Assembly: GCA_905199135.1 (NCBI GenBank)
Contig: CAJKFC010000002.1
Span: forward strand, 1-42,298
Reading direction: 5' to 3'
Source of the DNA: an uncultured Eubacteriales bacterium
Lineage (GTDB): Bacteria; Bacillota; Clostridia; Oscillospirales; Butyricicoccaceae
DNA length: 42,298 nucleotides
In this document: piece by piece, positions 31,372 to 39,300 of the stretch
Numbering within the stretch: position 1 is the first letter of the stretch
How the letters are laid out: each line of letters opens with the position of its first letter
Translations under genes and position numbers: made by a program
The notes under the pieces: generated by a model
The model's input: the letters and a program-made list of their open reading frames with translations, nothing else
Told to the model about the DNA's origin: nothing
Database searches by the model: none

Positions 31372-31818
31372 ATGAAACATCTCATCAAACTCGCCGTCAT
31401 CTGTACGGTAATTCTCGCCCTTGTCACTTATCTGTTCTACTCGCCCGAGTATTACGACAGCGACAATGTTCTTCGCGAGAGCTTTGAAAAGGGTCTCGGC
31501 GGCGGTCTCGCCTTTGCAGGCTTTGCCCTGCTGATTTTCAGCGTCGGCAATATAGCCATGGTGAGCACAGCTCTCCACAACTCCACCATGAGCACCATAG
31601 TCAAGAGGGACGCCGCCACCACTACATTTATGCAGGGCGGTCAGTCGACACAGTTTCTCCCCAACGCCGACCTCAAAAAGCGTTCTCCCCTTATGTATAA
31701 GAACATGAACAAGCAGATGTCGGGGCTCGCCATAGCTCTGCCCTTTATATTTACGGTATGCACATTTATCGCCTCGGGGTGGATACTTTCGGCGGCAGGC
31801 TTTTTGGGATACAGATAA
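31372..31818 (+). CDS. Tandem membrane protein pair, copy 2 (unknown family)
   Basis: 148 residues, exactly the length of copy 1 and aligned end to end without large gaps: LFYSPEYYD, EKGLGGGLAFAGFALLIFSV, STALHNSTMSTI, TTFMQGGQ and a terminal GYR. AAGGAGG precedes the ATG. A strong terminator follows directly. The conserved Tyr-Tyr-Asp and Met-Gln-Gly-Gly-Gln blocks would be the first sites to test for function. Confidence 0.82.
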   Translation: MKHLIKLAVICTVILALVTYLFYSPEYYDSDNVLRESFEKGLGGGLAFAGFALLIFSVGNIAMVSTALHNSTMSTIVKRDAATTTFMQGGQSTQFLPNADLKKRSPLMYKNMNKQMSGLAIALPFIFTVCTFIASGWILSAAGFLGYR

Positions 31819-31820
31819 TT

Positions 31821-31845
31821 AAAACCGCCCGAGGGCGGTTTTTTA
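31821..31845 (+). terminator. Terminator of the tandem membrane pair
   Basis: Stem AAAACCGCCC / GGGCGGTTTT with a GA loop, running into T6. Confidence 0.9.
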
Positions 31846-31874
31846 TTGCTTTCGGAGGGATTTTACGGTATAAT
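31846..31874 (+). promoter_or_regulatory. Promoter of the EFR1-M29 operon
   Basis: -35 TTGCTT, 17-bp spacer, -10 TATAAT; the -35 abuts the preceding terminator. Confidence 0.75.
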
Positions 31875-31891
31875 TTTCATATGAAAATTAT
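31870..31891. promoter_or_regulatory. 22-bp perfect palindrome over the -10/start site
   Basis: Core AATTTTCATATGAAAATT extended by AT/TA on each side to 22 bp with no mismatch, covering the -10 box and predicted start point. Position and symmetry fit a repressor dimer site. Confidence 0.6.
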
Positions 31892-31904
31892 GTGAGGTGA
31901 AAGT

Positions 31905-32678
31905 ATGAAAGGCAAGGTTTATTCGGTATTTTTCAGCCCTACGGGATCGTCAAAGAGAATCGCCGAACATTTTTCCTGTGTTTTGGCAAAAGCTCTCGGT
32001 ACGGAGCAGGATTTCATAGACCTTACAAGGCGTGAAAACAGAGGCAAAGCCCATGAGTTTTCGAAGTGCGACATTGTTGTCGCCGCCTTTCCCGTATACG
32101 GCGGCAGAGTGCCCCCCGTGTGCCGTCCGTCCTTTGAGCTTTTAAAGGGCAGCGGCTTTGCCGTGCCTTTGGCTGTCTACGGCAACAGGCACTATGACGA
32201 CGCCCTTTTGGAGATGGGCGATCTTTTAAGTAAAAACGGCTTTAATGTTACAGCGGGCGCCGCCCTTATCGCCGAGCACAGCATGACAAGTCTTGTGGGC
32301 ACTGGCAGACCCAATTCCGATGATTTGAATGAAATCTCCGATTTTGCCGAAAAATGCGCCGAAAAAATCAAAGACGGCGCAGATACCTCCCCCGTTTTCC
32401 CGGGAAATAACCCATATAAGGAGCTCAAGGGCGGATCGCCTGTGTACCCCGTCACAAATGACAGCTGCGTGAAATGTGGCGCATGCGCCTCGGTGTGTCC
32501 CATGGGGATAATTGCATCCGACGGCACGGTAAAGGGCGAAGGCTGCATAAGGTGCGCCGCCTGCGTAAAGACCTGCCCCGTCTCTGCAAAGAGCTTTACC
32601 GACGAGGGAGCCCTCAAAATCAAGGCATTTTTGGAGCAGAACTGTGCAAATCCCAGGCCAAACGAATATTACATATGA
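31905..32678 (+). CDS. EFR1-type flavodoxin/ferredoxin fusion protein
   Basis: 257 residues. The N-terminal flavodoxin-like domain (~1-160) has an FMN phosphate loop FSPTGSSKRIAEHF and the AAFPVYGGRVPPVC segment. The C-terminal domain carries two [4Fe-4S] motifs: CVKCGACASVCP from residue 188 and CIRCAACVKTCP about 28 residues later, all eight cysteines present. This is the EFR1 architecture, a cytoplasmic electron carrier common in anaerobes; its partners are usually unknown. The start ATG follows GAGGTG. It is first in an operon with an M29 aminopeptidase (8-nt gap). Confidence 0.92.
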   Translation: MKGKVYSVFFSPTGSSKRIAEHFSCVLAKALGTEQDFIDLTRRENRGKAHEFSKCDIVVAAFPVYGGRVPPVCRPSFELLKGSGFAVPLAVYGNRHYDDALLEMGDLLSKNGFNVTAGAALIAEHSMTSLVGTGRPNSDDLNEISDFAEKCAEKIKDGADTSPVFPGNNPYKELKGGSPVYPVTNDSCVKCGACASVCPMGIIASDGTVKGEGCIRCAACVKTCPVSAKSFTDEGALKIKAFLEQNCANPRPNEYYI

Positions 32679-32686
32679 GGTGAAAC

Positions 32687-33904
32687 ATGGAAAGAGAGAA
32701 ACTTGTAAAATACGCCCGCCTGCTTTTGAGCAAGGGAGTATCCCTCAAAGAGGGCGGAACCCTTTTGATTCTTGCCGACACCGAGGCGGCGCCTTTCGCA
32801 CAGATCATAGCTGCCGAAGCCTACAAAATGGGGGCTAAAGATGTGGCATATCAGTTTAAGGACGACGAAATCGACCGCATGAGATACATGAGCGGAGATA
32901 TGAACAGCCTGTGCACAATTCCCCCTCATCAGATTGACGGCAAAGCCTACTACGCCGAAAGGGGCGCCTGCGTGATAAACCTCACGAGCTCCGACCCCGA
33001 CAGGCTTTCGGGCATAGACAGCGATAGAATCAACGGCTTTTTGAAGGCAAACGCCGAGGCTCAGAAACCCTACCGCGAGCTGACTCAGAAAATGGGCACA
33101 AGACAGGTCATCGCCGCCTGCGCCGGCAAAAAATGGGCCGACAAGCTGTTTCCAAACTGCGAGGACAGCGTGGAAAGGCTGTGGGAATGCATTTTGAAAT
33201 GCTGCTACGCCGACCTTGAAAACCCCGAGGAATACTGGGACAGACATTCCTCCGCCATTTTGGAAAGGGGCAGAAAGCTTACGGAAATGGGTCTTAAACA
33301 GCTGCACTTCACCTCTTCAAACGGCACCGACCTCATGGTAAAGCTGGCAGAGGACTGCCGCTGGGGCGGAGGCGGCAGCGACAGCAAGGACGGCACATTC
33401 TATGTGCCCAACATACCCACCGAGGAGTGCTTCACCTGTCCTCACAAGCTGGGCGTCGACGGAAAAGTCGTGGCTACAAAGCCCCTTTCCTACGGGGGCG
33501 GTCTCATCGAAAACTTTTCGATAACCTATAAGGACGGCAAAATGACCGAGTACTCCGCCGAAAAGGGCGGCGAGATTTTAAAGGGCATATTCTCCACAGA
33601 CGAGGGCGCCATGCATCTGGGCGAAGTGGCTCTTGTGGACTTTGAAAGCCCCATCAACAAGTCGGGCGTGCTCTTTTACAACACCCTTTACGACGAAAAC
33701 GCCGTCTGCCATCTGGCCATAGGCAACGCCTATCCCTTTACCGTAAAGGTGGAGGAGGGCGGAAAAACCGCCGAGGAAAAGGGACTCAACAAGTCCTCTC
33801 TCCACATCGACTTCATGTTCGGCTCCCGCGATATGAAATGCGTCGGCGTGAACAGGGACGGAAACGAAGTCCTCATCATGGAAAACGGCAGCCTTTTATT
33901 CTAA
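32687..33904 (+). CDS. M29 family aminopeptidase (AmpS/PepS-type)
   Basis: 405 residues, cytoplasmic metallo-aminopeptidase. Family marks: the nucleotide-fold N-terminus (LLLSKGVSLKEGGTLLILAD), FTSSNGTDLMVKL, FYVPNIPTEECFTCPHKLG (NIPTEE-x-F-T, with the first metal-binding Glu), GIFSTDEGAMHLGEVALVD (second Glu), FYNTLYDENAVCHLAIGNAY (His ligand in ENA-x-C-H-L-A-I-G) and SLHIDFMFGS (H-x-D). All expected metal ligands are visible. GAGGTG precedes the ATG and the gene is coupled to the EFR1 gene. Why a peptidase sits with a redox carrier is unclear. Confidence 0.94.
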   Translation: MEREKLVKYARLLLSKGVSLKEGGTLLILADTEAAPFAQIIAAEAYKMGAKDVAYQFKDDEIDRMRYMSGDMNSLCTIPPHQIDGKAYYAERGACVINLTSSDPDRLSGIDSDRINGFLKANAEAQKPYRELTQKMGTRQVIAACAGKKWADKLFPNCEDSVERLWECILKCCYADLENPEEYWDRHSSAILERGRKLTEMGLKQLHFTSSNGTDLMVKLAEDCRWGGGGSDSKDGTFYVPNIPTEECFTCPHKLGVDGKVVATKPLSYGGGLIENFSITYKDGKMTEYSAEKGGEILKGIFSTDEGAMHLGEVALVDFESPINKSGVLFYNTLYDENAVCHLAIGNAYPFTVKVEEGGKTAEEKGLNKSSLHIDFMFGSRDMKCVGVNRDGNEVLIMENGSLLF

Positions 33905-33913
33905 AACAGCATA

Positions 33914-33941
33914 AAAGAGAGGGGAAACCCTCTCTTTTTTA
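33914..33941 (+). terminator. Terminator of the EFR1-M29 operon
   Basis: Stem AAGAGAGGG / CCCTCTCTT with a GAAA loop and T5-ATTTTA tail. Confidence 0.92.
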
Positions 33942-33950
33942 TTTTACCCC

Positions 33951-33980
33951 TTGACAGAGCGGCGGTTCGGCGTATATAAT
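33951..33980 (+). promoter_or_regulatory. Promoter of the AraC-family gene
   Basis: -35 TTGACA, 18-bp spacer, -10 TATAAT. Confidence 0.78.
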
Positions 33981-33982
33981 TG

Positions 33983-34000
33983 AGTTAGTTTATTCTAACT
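33983..34000. promoter_or_regulatory. Inverted repeat at the AraC gene start site, DtxR/IdeR-like
   Basis: AGTTAG-TTTATT-CTAACT, just downstream of the -10 box. The TTAG...CTAA symmetry resembles the iron-regulator (DtxR/IdeR) box pattern TTAGGTTAG-x-CTAACCTAA. A role in metal-dependent repression is inference from that resemblance and from the flavodoxin downstream. Confidence 0.45.
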
Positions 34001-34015
34001 AATAAGGAGGTACCC

Positions 34016-34891
34016 ATGGAACACTGCAAGCACAAAGACCCGCCGTCCTTTTCCGAGGAGGTCATGGAGGGCGTCAAAATAATAAGCCACAACATTTTAA
34101 GCTCCTGCTTTCCCCGTCCCAAGGCGGGCGGAGGGCCTGTTCTCTCCATCGACTGCTGTCTAAAAGGCAGGGTCGAATGGCGCCACACCGACGGCAGAGT
34201 GTGCTATCTCGGCGAAAACGATCTTCAGATTTCCCCCGATTTAGACCACGAAAAGTGCCTGCACTTTCCCCTGGGGCACTACAAGGGCGTGACCGTACAG
34301 ATAGACCCGTTAAAGGCGGAAACCGGCTTTAAAAAGCACTTTCCCCACATGGACATCGACATCGATGACATATATAAAAAGTTCAGCTCGTGCCACGACT
34401 TTTTTATCGTCAGAAGCGAGGACGGCATAAAACACATCATGAACGAGATGTATTTCTCCCCCCTTTCCTTTGACAGCGACTATATGAAACTCAAAATAGC
34501 CGAGCTCTTTCTCTTTTTAAAACACTGTCACACCGAAAACGGCGACCAAAAGACATATTTTCCGAAAAGCATCGTGAACAGGGTCAAGATGGCGAAGGAA
34601 AAGGCGTGCCTTGAGGACAAGGGCATGAGCTACACCGAGGCCGCAAAGATTGCCGAGCTGCCCGAAAGCGTTTTCAGAGCCTGTTTCAGGGAGATATACG
34701 GCGAGCCCTTCGCCTCCTACATGCGCTCTTTGAGGCTGGAACAGGCGGCTTTGGAGCTTTCGGGCACCGACATGAGCATAGCCGACATAGCCCTCGCCGC
34801 CCGCTACGACAATCCCAGCAAGTTTTCGGCCGCCTTCCGCAAAAAATACGGCATCAGCCCCAGGGAATACCGAATTCAGGCCTCGGTTTAA
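34016..34891 (+). CDS. AraC family transcriptional regulator
   Basis: 291 residues. The C-terminal ~100 residues are a double helix-turn-helix AraC domain: first HTH SYTEAAKIAELPESVFRACF, second HTH MSIADIALAARYDNPSKFSA followed by FRKKYGISPREYR, the family signature. The N-terminal ~180 residues form an effector domain (CCLKGRVEWRHTDGRVCYLG, LGHYKGVTVQIDPL) similar to regulators beside siderophore or flavodoxin genes in gut Clostridia. AAGGAGG precedes the ATG. It probably controls the next two genes, which start 97 nt downstream behind a weak promoter. Confidence 0.93.
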   Translation: MEHCKHKDPPSFSEEVMEGVKIISHNILSSCFPRPKAGGGPVLSIDCCLKGRVEWRHTDGRVCYLGENDLQISPDLDHEKCLHFPLGHYKGVTVQIDPLKAETGFKKHFPHMDIDIDDIYKKFSSCHDFFIVRSEDGIKHIMNEMYFSPLSFDSDYMKLKIAELFLFLKHCHTENGDQKTYFPKSIVNRVKMAKEKACLEDKGMSYTEAAKIAELPESVFRACFREIYGEPFASYMRSLRLEQAALELSGTDMSIADIALAARYDNPSKFSAAFRKKYGISPREYRIQASV

Positions 34892-34927
34892 CTTTCGTCA
34901 GTTTGGAGCAGTTTTGTCACGGCGGAG

Positions 34928-34956
34928 TGGAAAGGCGGGAGTTTTTGGGTTATACT
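34928..34956 (+). promoter_or_regulatory. Weak promoter ahead of DUF3793 gene
   Basis: -10 TATACT (34951-34956) with a poor -35 (TGGAAA, 17-bp spacer), the profile of an activator-dependent promoter; the adjacent AraC protein is the obvious candidate. Confidence 0.4.
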
Positions 34957-34987
34957 AAAGCCACAGAAACGATACAGGAGGTTTTCA

Positions 34988-35515
34988 GTGAAAGAGATCA
35001 TTCAAAACTGCTCGCCAACTCTGGCAGGCATAAAATGCGCAGGGCTTGTCTCTCTGAAGCTGACGCGCGGCGACATCGACCGCATCAACAGAGCTTTTTC
35101 CGGCAAGGGACTTTTTGCCGAAACGGTGAGAGAGAGCTGCGGCAGGTCGGTTGTTTTGATATACAGACCCTCTCAGCTGGAAAAACTCCTTGAGCAAAGC
35201 GGCATAAGAGCCTTTCTCTCAAAATGCGGCTACGACGATTTTTCTCTTTCGGGAGTTTTAAAACGCCTTAAAGAGCGCATGAGAGAGCAGGATTTCCCCC
35301 ACGAGGTCGGTCTTATTTTAGGCTATCCCTTGGAAGATGTGGAGGGATTCATCAAAAACGGCGGAAAGGATTTTCTCCTCTGCGGATACTGGAAGGTATA
35401 CTCAGACGCCAAAGCAAAAAAGGCTATTTTCGACAAATACCGCCTTTGCACCGACATTTACACAAAGCTTTACGCCCTCGGCATCGGTCTTTCACAGCTT
35501 GCCGTGGCGGCGTAG
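34988..35515 (+). CDS. DUF3793 family protein
   Basis: 175 residues, starting at GTG 34988 with AGGAGG 6 nt upstream. Characteristic segments are GIKCAGLVSLK, FPHEVGLILGYPLEDVEGFI (the family signature) and FLLCGYWKVYSDAKAKKAIFDKY in pieces, followed by a Cys in YRLCTDIY. DUF3793 proteins recur beside flavodoxins and iron genes in Clostridia; no biochemical role is known to me. Soluble, cytoplasmic. It is the first gene of a pair with a flavodoxin (13-nt gap). Confidence 0.88.
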   Translation: MKEIIQNCSPTLAGIKCAGLVSLKLTRGDIDRINRAFSGKGLFAETVRESCGRSVVLIYRPSQLEKLLEQSGIRAFLSKCGYDDFSLSGVLKRLKERMREQDFPHEVGLILGYPLEDVEGFIKNGGKDFLLCGYWKVYSDAKAKKAIFDKYRLCTDIYTKLYALGIGLSQLAVAA

Positions 35516-35528
35516 AAAAGGAGCAAAT

Positions 35529-35945
35529 ATGAAAACAGCGATAGTTTACTGGAGCGGCACAGGCAACACCGAGGAGATGGCAAAGTACCTCGCCGAGGGT
35601 GTGACCGCCAAGGGAGGCGAGGCCGAAATATTCCACTGTTCGGTGTTTGAGCCTTCGAAACTTGTACAATACGATTCTTTGGCTCTCGGCTGCCCGTCGA
35701 TGGGCGCCGAGCAGCTGGAGGAGAGCGAATTTCAGCCTTTTTACGACAGTATAAAGGCGCATCTCAAAGGTAAACCCGTCGTCCTCTTCGGCTCTTACGG
35801 CTGGGGCAGCGGCGAATGGATGGATACATGGGAGGCAGACTGCAAAGAGGCGGGAGCCGATGTAAAGGCGGCCGTCATATGCAACCTCGCCCCCGACAGC
35901 GAAGCTGCCGACAACCTGAGAAAGGCGGGTGAGGCTCTGGTCTAA
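35529..35945 (+). CDS. Flavodoxin
   Basis: 138 residues, short-chain flavodoxin: FMN phosphate-binding loop WSGTGNTEEMAKYLAEGV at the N-terminus, LGCPSMGAEQLEESEFQPF around the isoalloxazine site, and VVLFGSYGWGSGEWMDTWE. A small cytoplasmic electron carrier that usually replaces ferredoxin under iron limitation. True start is ATG 35529 after GGAG; the open frame extends upstream within DUF3793 without meaning. Its place behind an AraC gene and an iron-box-like repeat supports an iron-starvation role (inference). Confidence 0.95.
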   Translation: MKTAIVYWSGTGNTEEMAKYLAEGVTAKGGEAEIFHCSVFEPSKLVQYDSLALGCPSMGAEQLEESEFQPFYDSIKAHLKGKPVVLFGSYGWGSGEWMDTWEADCKEAGADVKAAVICNLAPDSEAADNLRKAGEALV

Positions 35946-36057
35946 AATCTTCCGTTCATATCAGTCTTAATATTCGTTATCTGTTATCATATTCACATTT
36001 CATTATTTATTACTCATTCATTATTTATTCTTCATCCTAAACTTTGTCCCTTTTTTT

Positions 36058-36093
36058 CTTCCCTGCCGCCTGCGGGCGGCGGGGAAGTTTTTT
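36058..36093 (+). terminator. Terminator downstream of flavodoxin
   Basis: 13-bp stem CTTCCCTGCCGCC / GGCGGCGGGGAAG (one T-G pair) and T7. It lies 112 nt after the flavodoxin stop; the AT-rich gap between holds a TCATTATTTATT direct repeat (36000 and 36018). Confidence 0.85.
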
Positions 36094-36155
36094 TATAGGC
36101 AAATATCTTTACTTATTGTAAAAAACCGTGTTATACTTATACCATTTTTGCAATA

Positions 36156-36311
36156 ATGTATTTTCCGGTTTTTCTGTTCCTGATTGACTTGGTTTTCAGG
36201 AGCACCGCAACCGTCACGGCCAACCTTCTCGCGGTCGCCTGCTGGGTAATTGCCTTTATCGCAAGCGTCGGACTGGCCGACCTCACCGCAAAAAAGATAA
36301 GAAAAATTTAG
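36156..36311 (+). CDS. Possible small two-helix membrane protein
   Basis: 51 residues, ATG 36156 to TAG 36311. Two hydrophobic stretches (2-14 and 22-40: ANLLAVACWVIAFIASVGLA) and a basic end (TAKKIRKI). Codon choice (GTC, GCC, ACC, CTC) matches neighbouring plus-strand genes, which argues for real coding. Against it, there is no Shine-Dalgarno sequence; a -35/-10 pair (TTTACT at 36108, TATACT at 36132) would give an almost leaderless mRNA. It may be a remnant of a longer gene. Confidence 0.4.
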   Translation: MYFPVFLFLIDLVFRSTATVTANLLAVACWVIAFIASVGLADLTAKKIRKI

Positions 36312-36354
36312 TTCATTTTGGTTTATTCGCGTCATACCGAGATTTGCAGGCACA

Positions 36355-36386
36355 AAAATAACGCAGGGAAAACCCTGCGTTATTTT
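36355..36386. terminator. Terminator of the SLH surface protein gene, bidirectional
   Basis: Perfect 14-bp stem AAAATAACGCAGGG / CCCTGCGTTATTTT with an AAAA loop, 12 nt after the minus-strand stop. Confidence 0.9.
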
Positions 36387-36397
36387 ATTTGTTTGCA

Positions 36398-39300
36398 TTA
36401 CTGCATAAGATCTATGAATCTCATGAGGATTGCGGCAACCTGTACGCGTGTAGCGTCGCCCTGAGGAGCGATCTTTCCGTCTGCGCCTGTGATTATGCCG
36501 TTTTCTACCGCCCAGATCATGGCCTTTTCAGCGTAGCCGCTGACAGATTCTGCGTCGGGATAGCCGGCAAGCTGTCCTTCAACCTCGGGAGAGCCTGCAT
36601 AGCGGTAGAGCATTGTGACGAGCTGTTCGCGGCTTACCATGGCATTGAGATTTGTGCCGTCGGAGATGCCGTTTTCCTTGGCCCATTCCGCTCCTGCCTC
36701 ATACCACACATCGCCTGTTGTGTCCACTCCGTCGAGACGGGCGAGGACTGTAACGACCATAGCGCGTGTCATGGCTGTCTCGGGCTCAAATGTTGTCTCG
36801 GAAGTGCCGTCAAAAATCTCACGGCTTGCGGCAAAGTCGACTGCGTCCGCACCCCAGTGGGATTCGGCCACATCGGCAAAGTCCTTGCTGTTGTCGACAA
36901 TCTTCAAGGTAGCGCCGTCTTCGACCTTGACCTCGATGCCGTTCTCTGTGGGAACGCTTGTCTTGATTATCTCCTCTGTGCCGTCGGCGTGTACCAGAAC
37001 CGCTACAACGCCTGCGTTTACATTGTCTACGGGAATCTCAACCTTGACAGCTGTTCCTGCGGGAAGGTCGACCGTGACTTTGGGAGCCTTATCTGCGTCT
37101 TTTGATGCTGTGACCTCGGGTATGGGAAGCTCGACTGCCTCGCCGTTCTTCTCTGCATTGTCAACTACTGCGGAGGGCAGCTTGACATAACTCTCGGTCT
37201 TGCCCTCTGCCGATACAGTCGTCTTGGAGGAAGAGCCGTCCTTATTGTCTACCGTTGTCACGGAAGAACCGTCGGGCTTTGTTGTTGTGACTGTTGTGGA
37301 ACCGTCGGGCTGCTTTGTGGTCTCTGTTACAGTGCCGTCAGGCTTTGTAACTGTTGTTGTTGTGGAGCCGTCGGGGTTTGTAACTGTCTCTGTCTTATCG
37401 GGGTTGGAAGGTGTTGTATCGGGTACATAGCGGTAAACTCTGTAAGGATTTGTTCCGCTTACATAGTATCCGGAAGCCACATATTCTGTGGGATCTGCGG
37501 AGAATGTACCGCCTGTGATGGAGAGATACTGATTTGCCTCTGCCCAGTCACTTGCTGCATTGTCCTTCCAAGTGTAAGCCATAACAGCTTCACTGTTTTT
37601 AGATACAAAGCTGCCGCCGGAAATTGTCATTTTGGGAATACCGCCGGGGTAATTGCGGTTGACCACAGATACAGCAGCACCGTCGGGAATGAAACCGTCA
37701 CCGGTCTTGCTTTCTCTCTGATCTTCACCTGTTGCCGTAATGGTACCGCCTGTAATATTTGCAATCACGCCCTCGCCGGAGCACATTTGAATACCGCTGT
37801 CGCCTGTTATCACAGCATTGCCGGAAATATCCAAAGTACCGTCCTGAGGATGGTAGATGGCGCCGCCGCCAACACCTGTCTGTGTGATTGTACCGCCGTT
37901 GATATCGATTACAGTACCGCCGTTATTTTGACTGTCTGTCTTTGCACCGTTGCCGCTGATACCATAATAACCGCTTGTATCAATAACAGCTCCGTCGTTG
38001 ACTGTCACCTTGGCACCTTCTCCAAAGAGATATACGCCGCCTTTTGCTGTTGCATTGTTTATCTCTACGGTACATGCTACTGCGCTGTTTTCATCACGAA
38101 CAGCTTCGCTGTTTGCGTAGACAGCGATTGTGCAATGCTCGCCTTTAGTATCTTTAGATTCCAATGTGCCGCCATTCAAAACCAGCGATGCAGGGTTGCC
38201 GGTTGTCTTAATGGTAGCATTGCCAACCTTGATAACACGCTTTCCTGCAACAATTTTGCCGCCGTTTTCCGAGCTGTTATTTATGACAACATCTGCATTG
38301 TTTATCTCGATTGCATATGTACCGTTACCGGTGTATTCAACTGTATTTCCATTCAAATCTATTGTGACAGATTTGTCTATTGTGACAGATTTGTCTATTG
38401 TGACGGTCTCTGTCAATGTGATATCGGAAGTAAGGACAATCTTTGTTCCTATGCCATCTGTTCCTGCGGCTTTAACAGCATCTGCAAGAGTCCAATATCC
38501 GTTTTCACCTATCTTTACAGGCATATCTGCAAGATAAATCCATTTTTCAAGAGTTTCATTTTTGTGGGGGGCGTATGTTTCGCCGTCGACCACAACCACA
38601 GCGCCGTTGGGCTCTGCATTTTCTCCGATATCCTCAAAGATACCGACGGAATCCTGAAGGTCGGAGTTTGTCAGTGTCAGCATGGGGCTGCCTTCGATAC
38701 CGACGCCGTTGGAGACATCGATGCTCTGACCCCAGCCGCTGCCTGATACTGTAAGATTATCTGCCACAACGGAAGATCCGTTCACTGTCATACCTGTTCC
38801 CTTGCTGTTTTTCAGAATGACATTGCTGAGATAAACCGTATCGTTTACATCGTAGGGCTGGAAGCCGAATGCACGGCTGTTGCTGTCGAGAATAATATCC
38901 TTGACAGTTGTTCCTGCGGCAGCACTTCCCTCTATGCCGAGAAGATGCTTGTCTGTATTTGCAGTTCCCGACCATGAATCGGAAGCCTTTATTGTGTGTC
39001 CGCTGCCGTCAATAGTGATATTCTCGTTTACAGTGATCTTAGAAGAAACCTCGATATCGGAAGTAAGGACTATGTATGCGCCCTCTGTCGTGACGGCGCT
39101 CTTGAGAGAAGCTTCATCCGAGGCAAACTCTACATTTTCGCCTGCAACGCCGTTTTTGTTGTTCTTAAAATCGGCTATTGTCTTATAGTAATTGTCGCCG
39201 TTATCGCCAAATGCCTGCACTGCAAAAGCGCAATTTTCCACAGTGGCATTTATTGTGCCAAAACCGGATGTCTTTTCATTCTCGGTGAATACATGAGCAG

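Noticed and set aside
35337..35945. Flavodoxin with a 64-residue N-terminal extension
   Set aside because: The extension is DUF3793 coding sequence read out of frame; ATG 35529 has its own GGAG and starts exactly at the flavodoxin fold.
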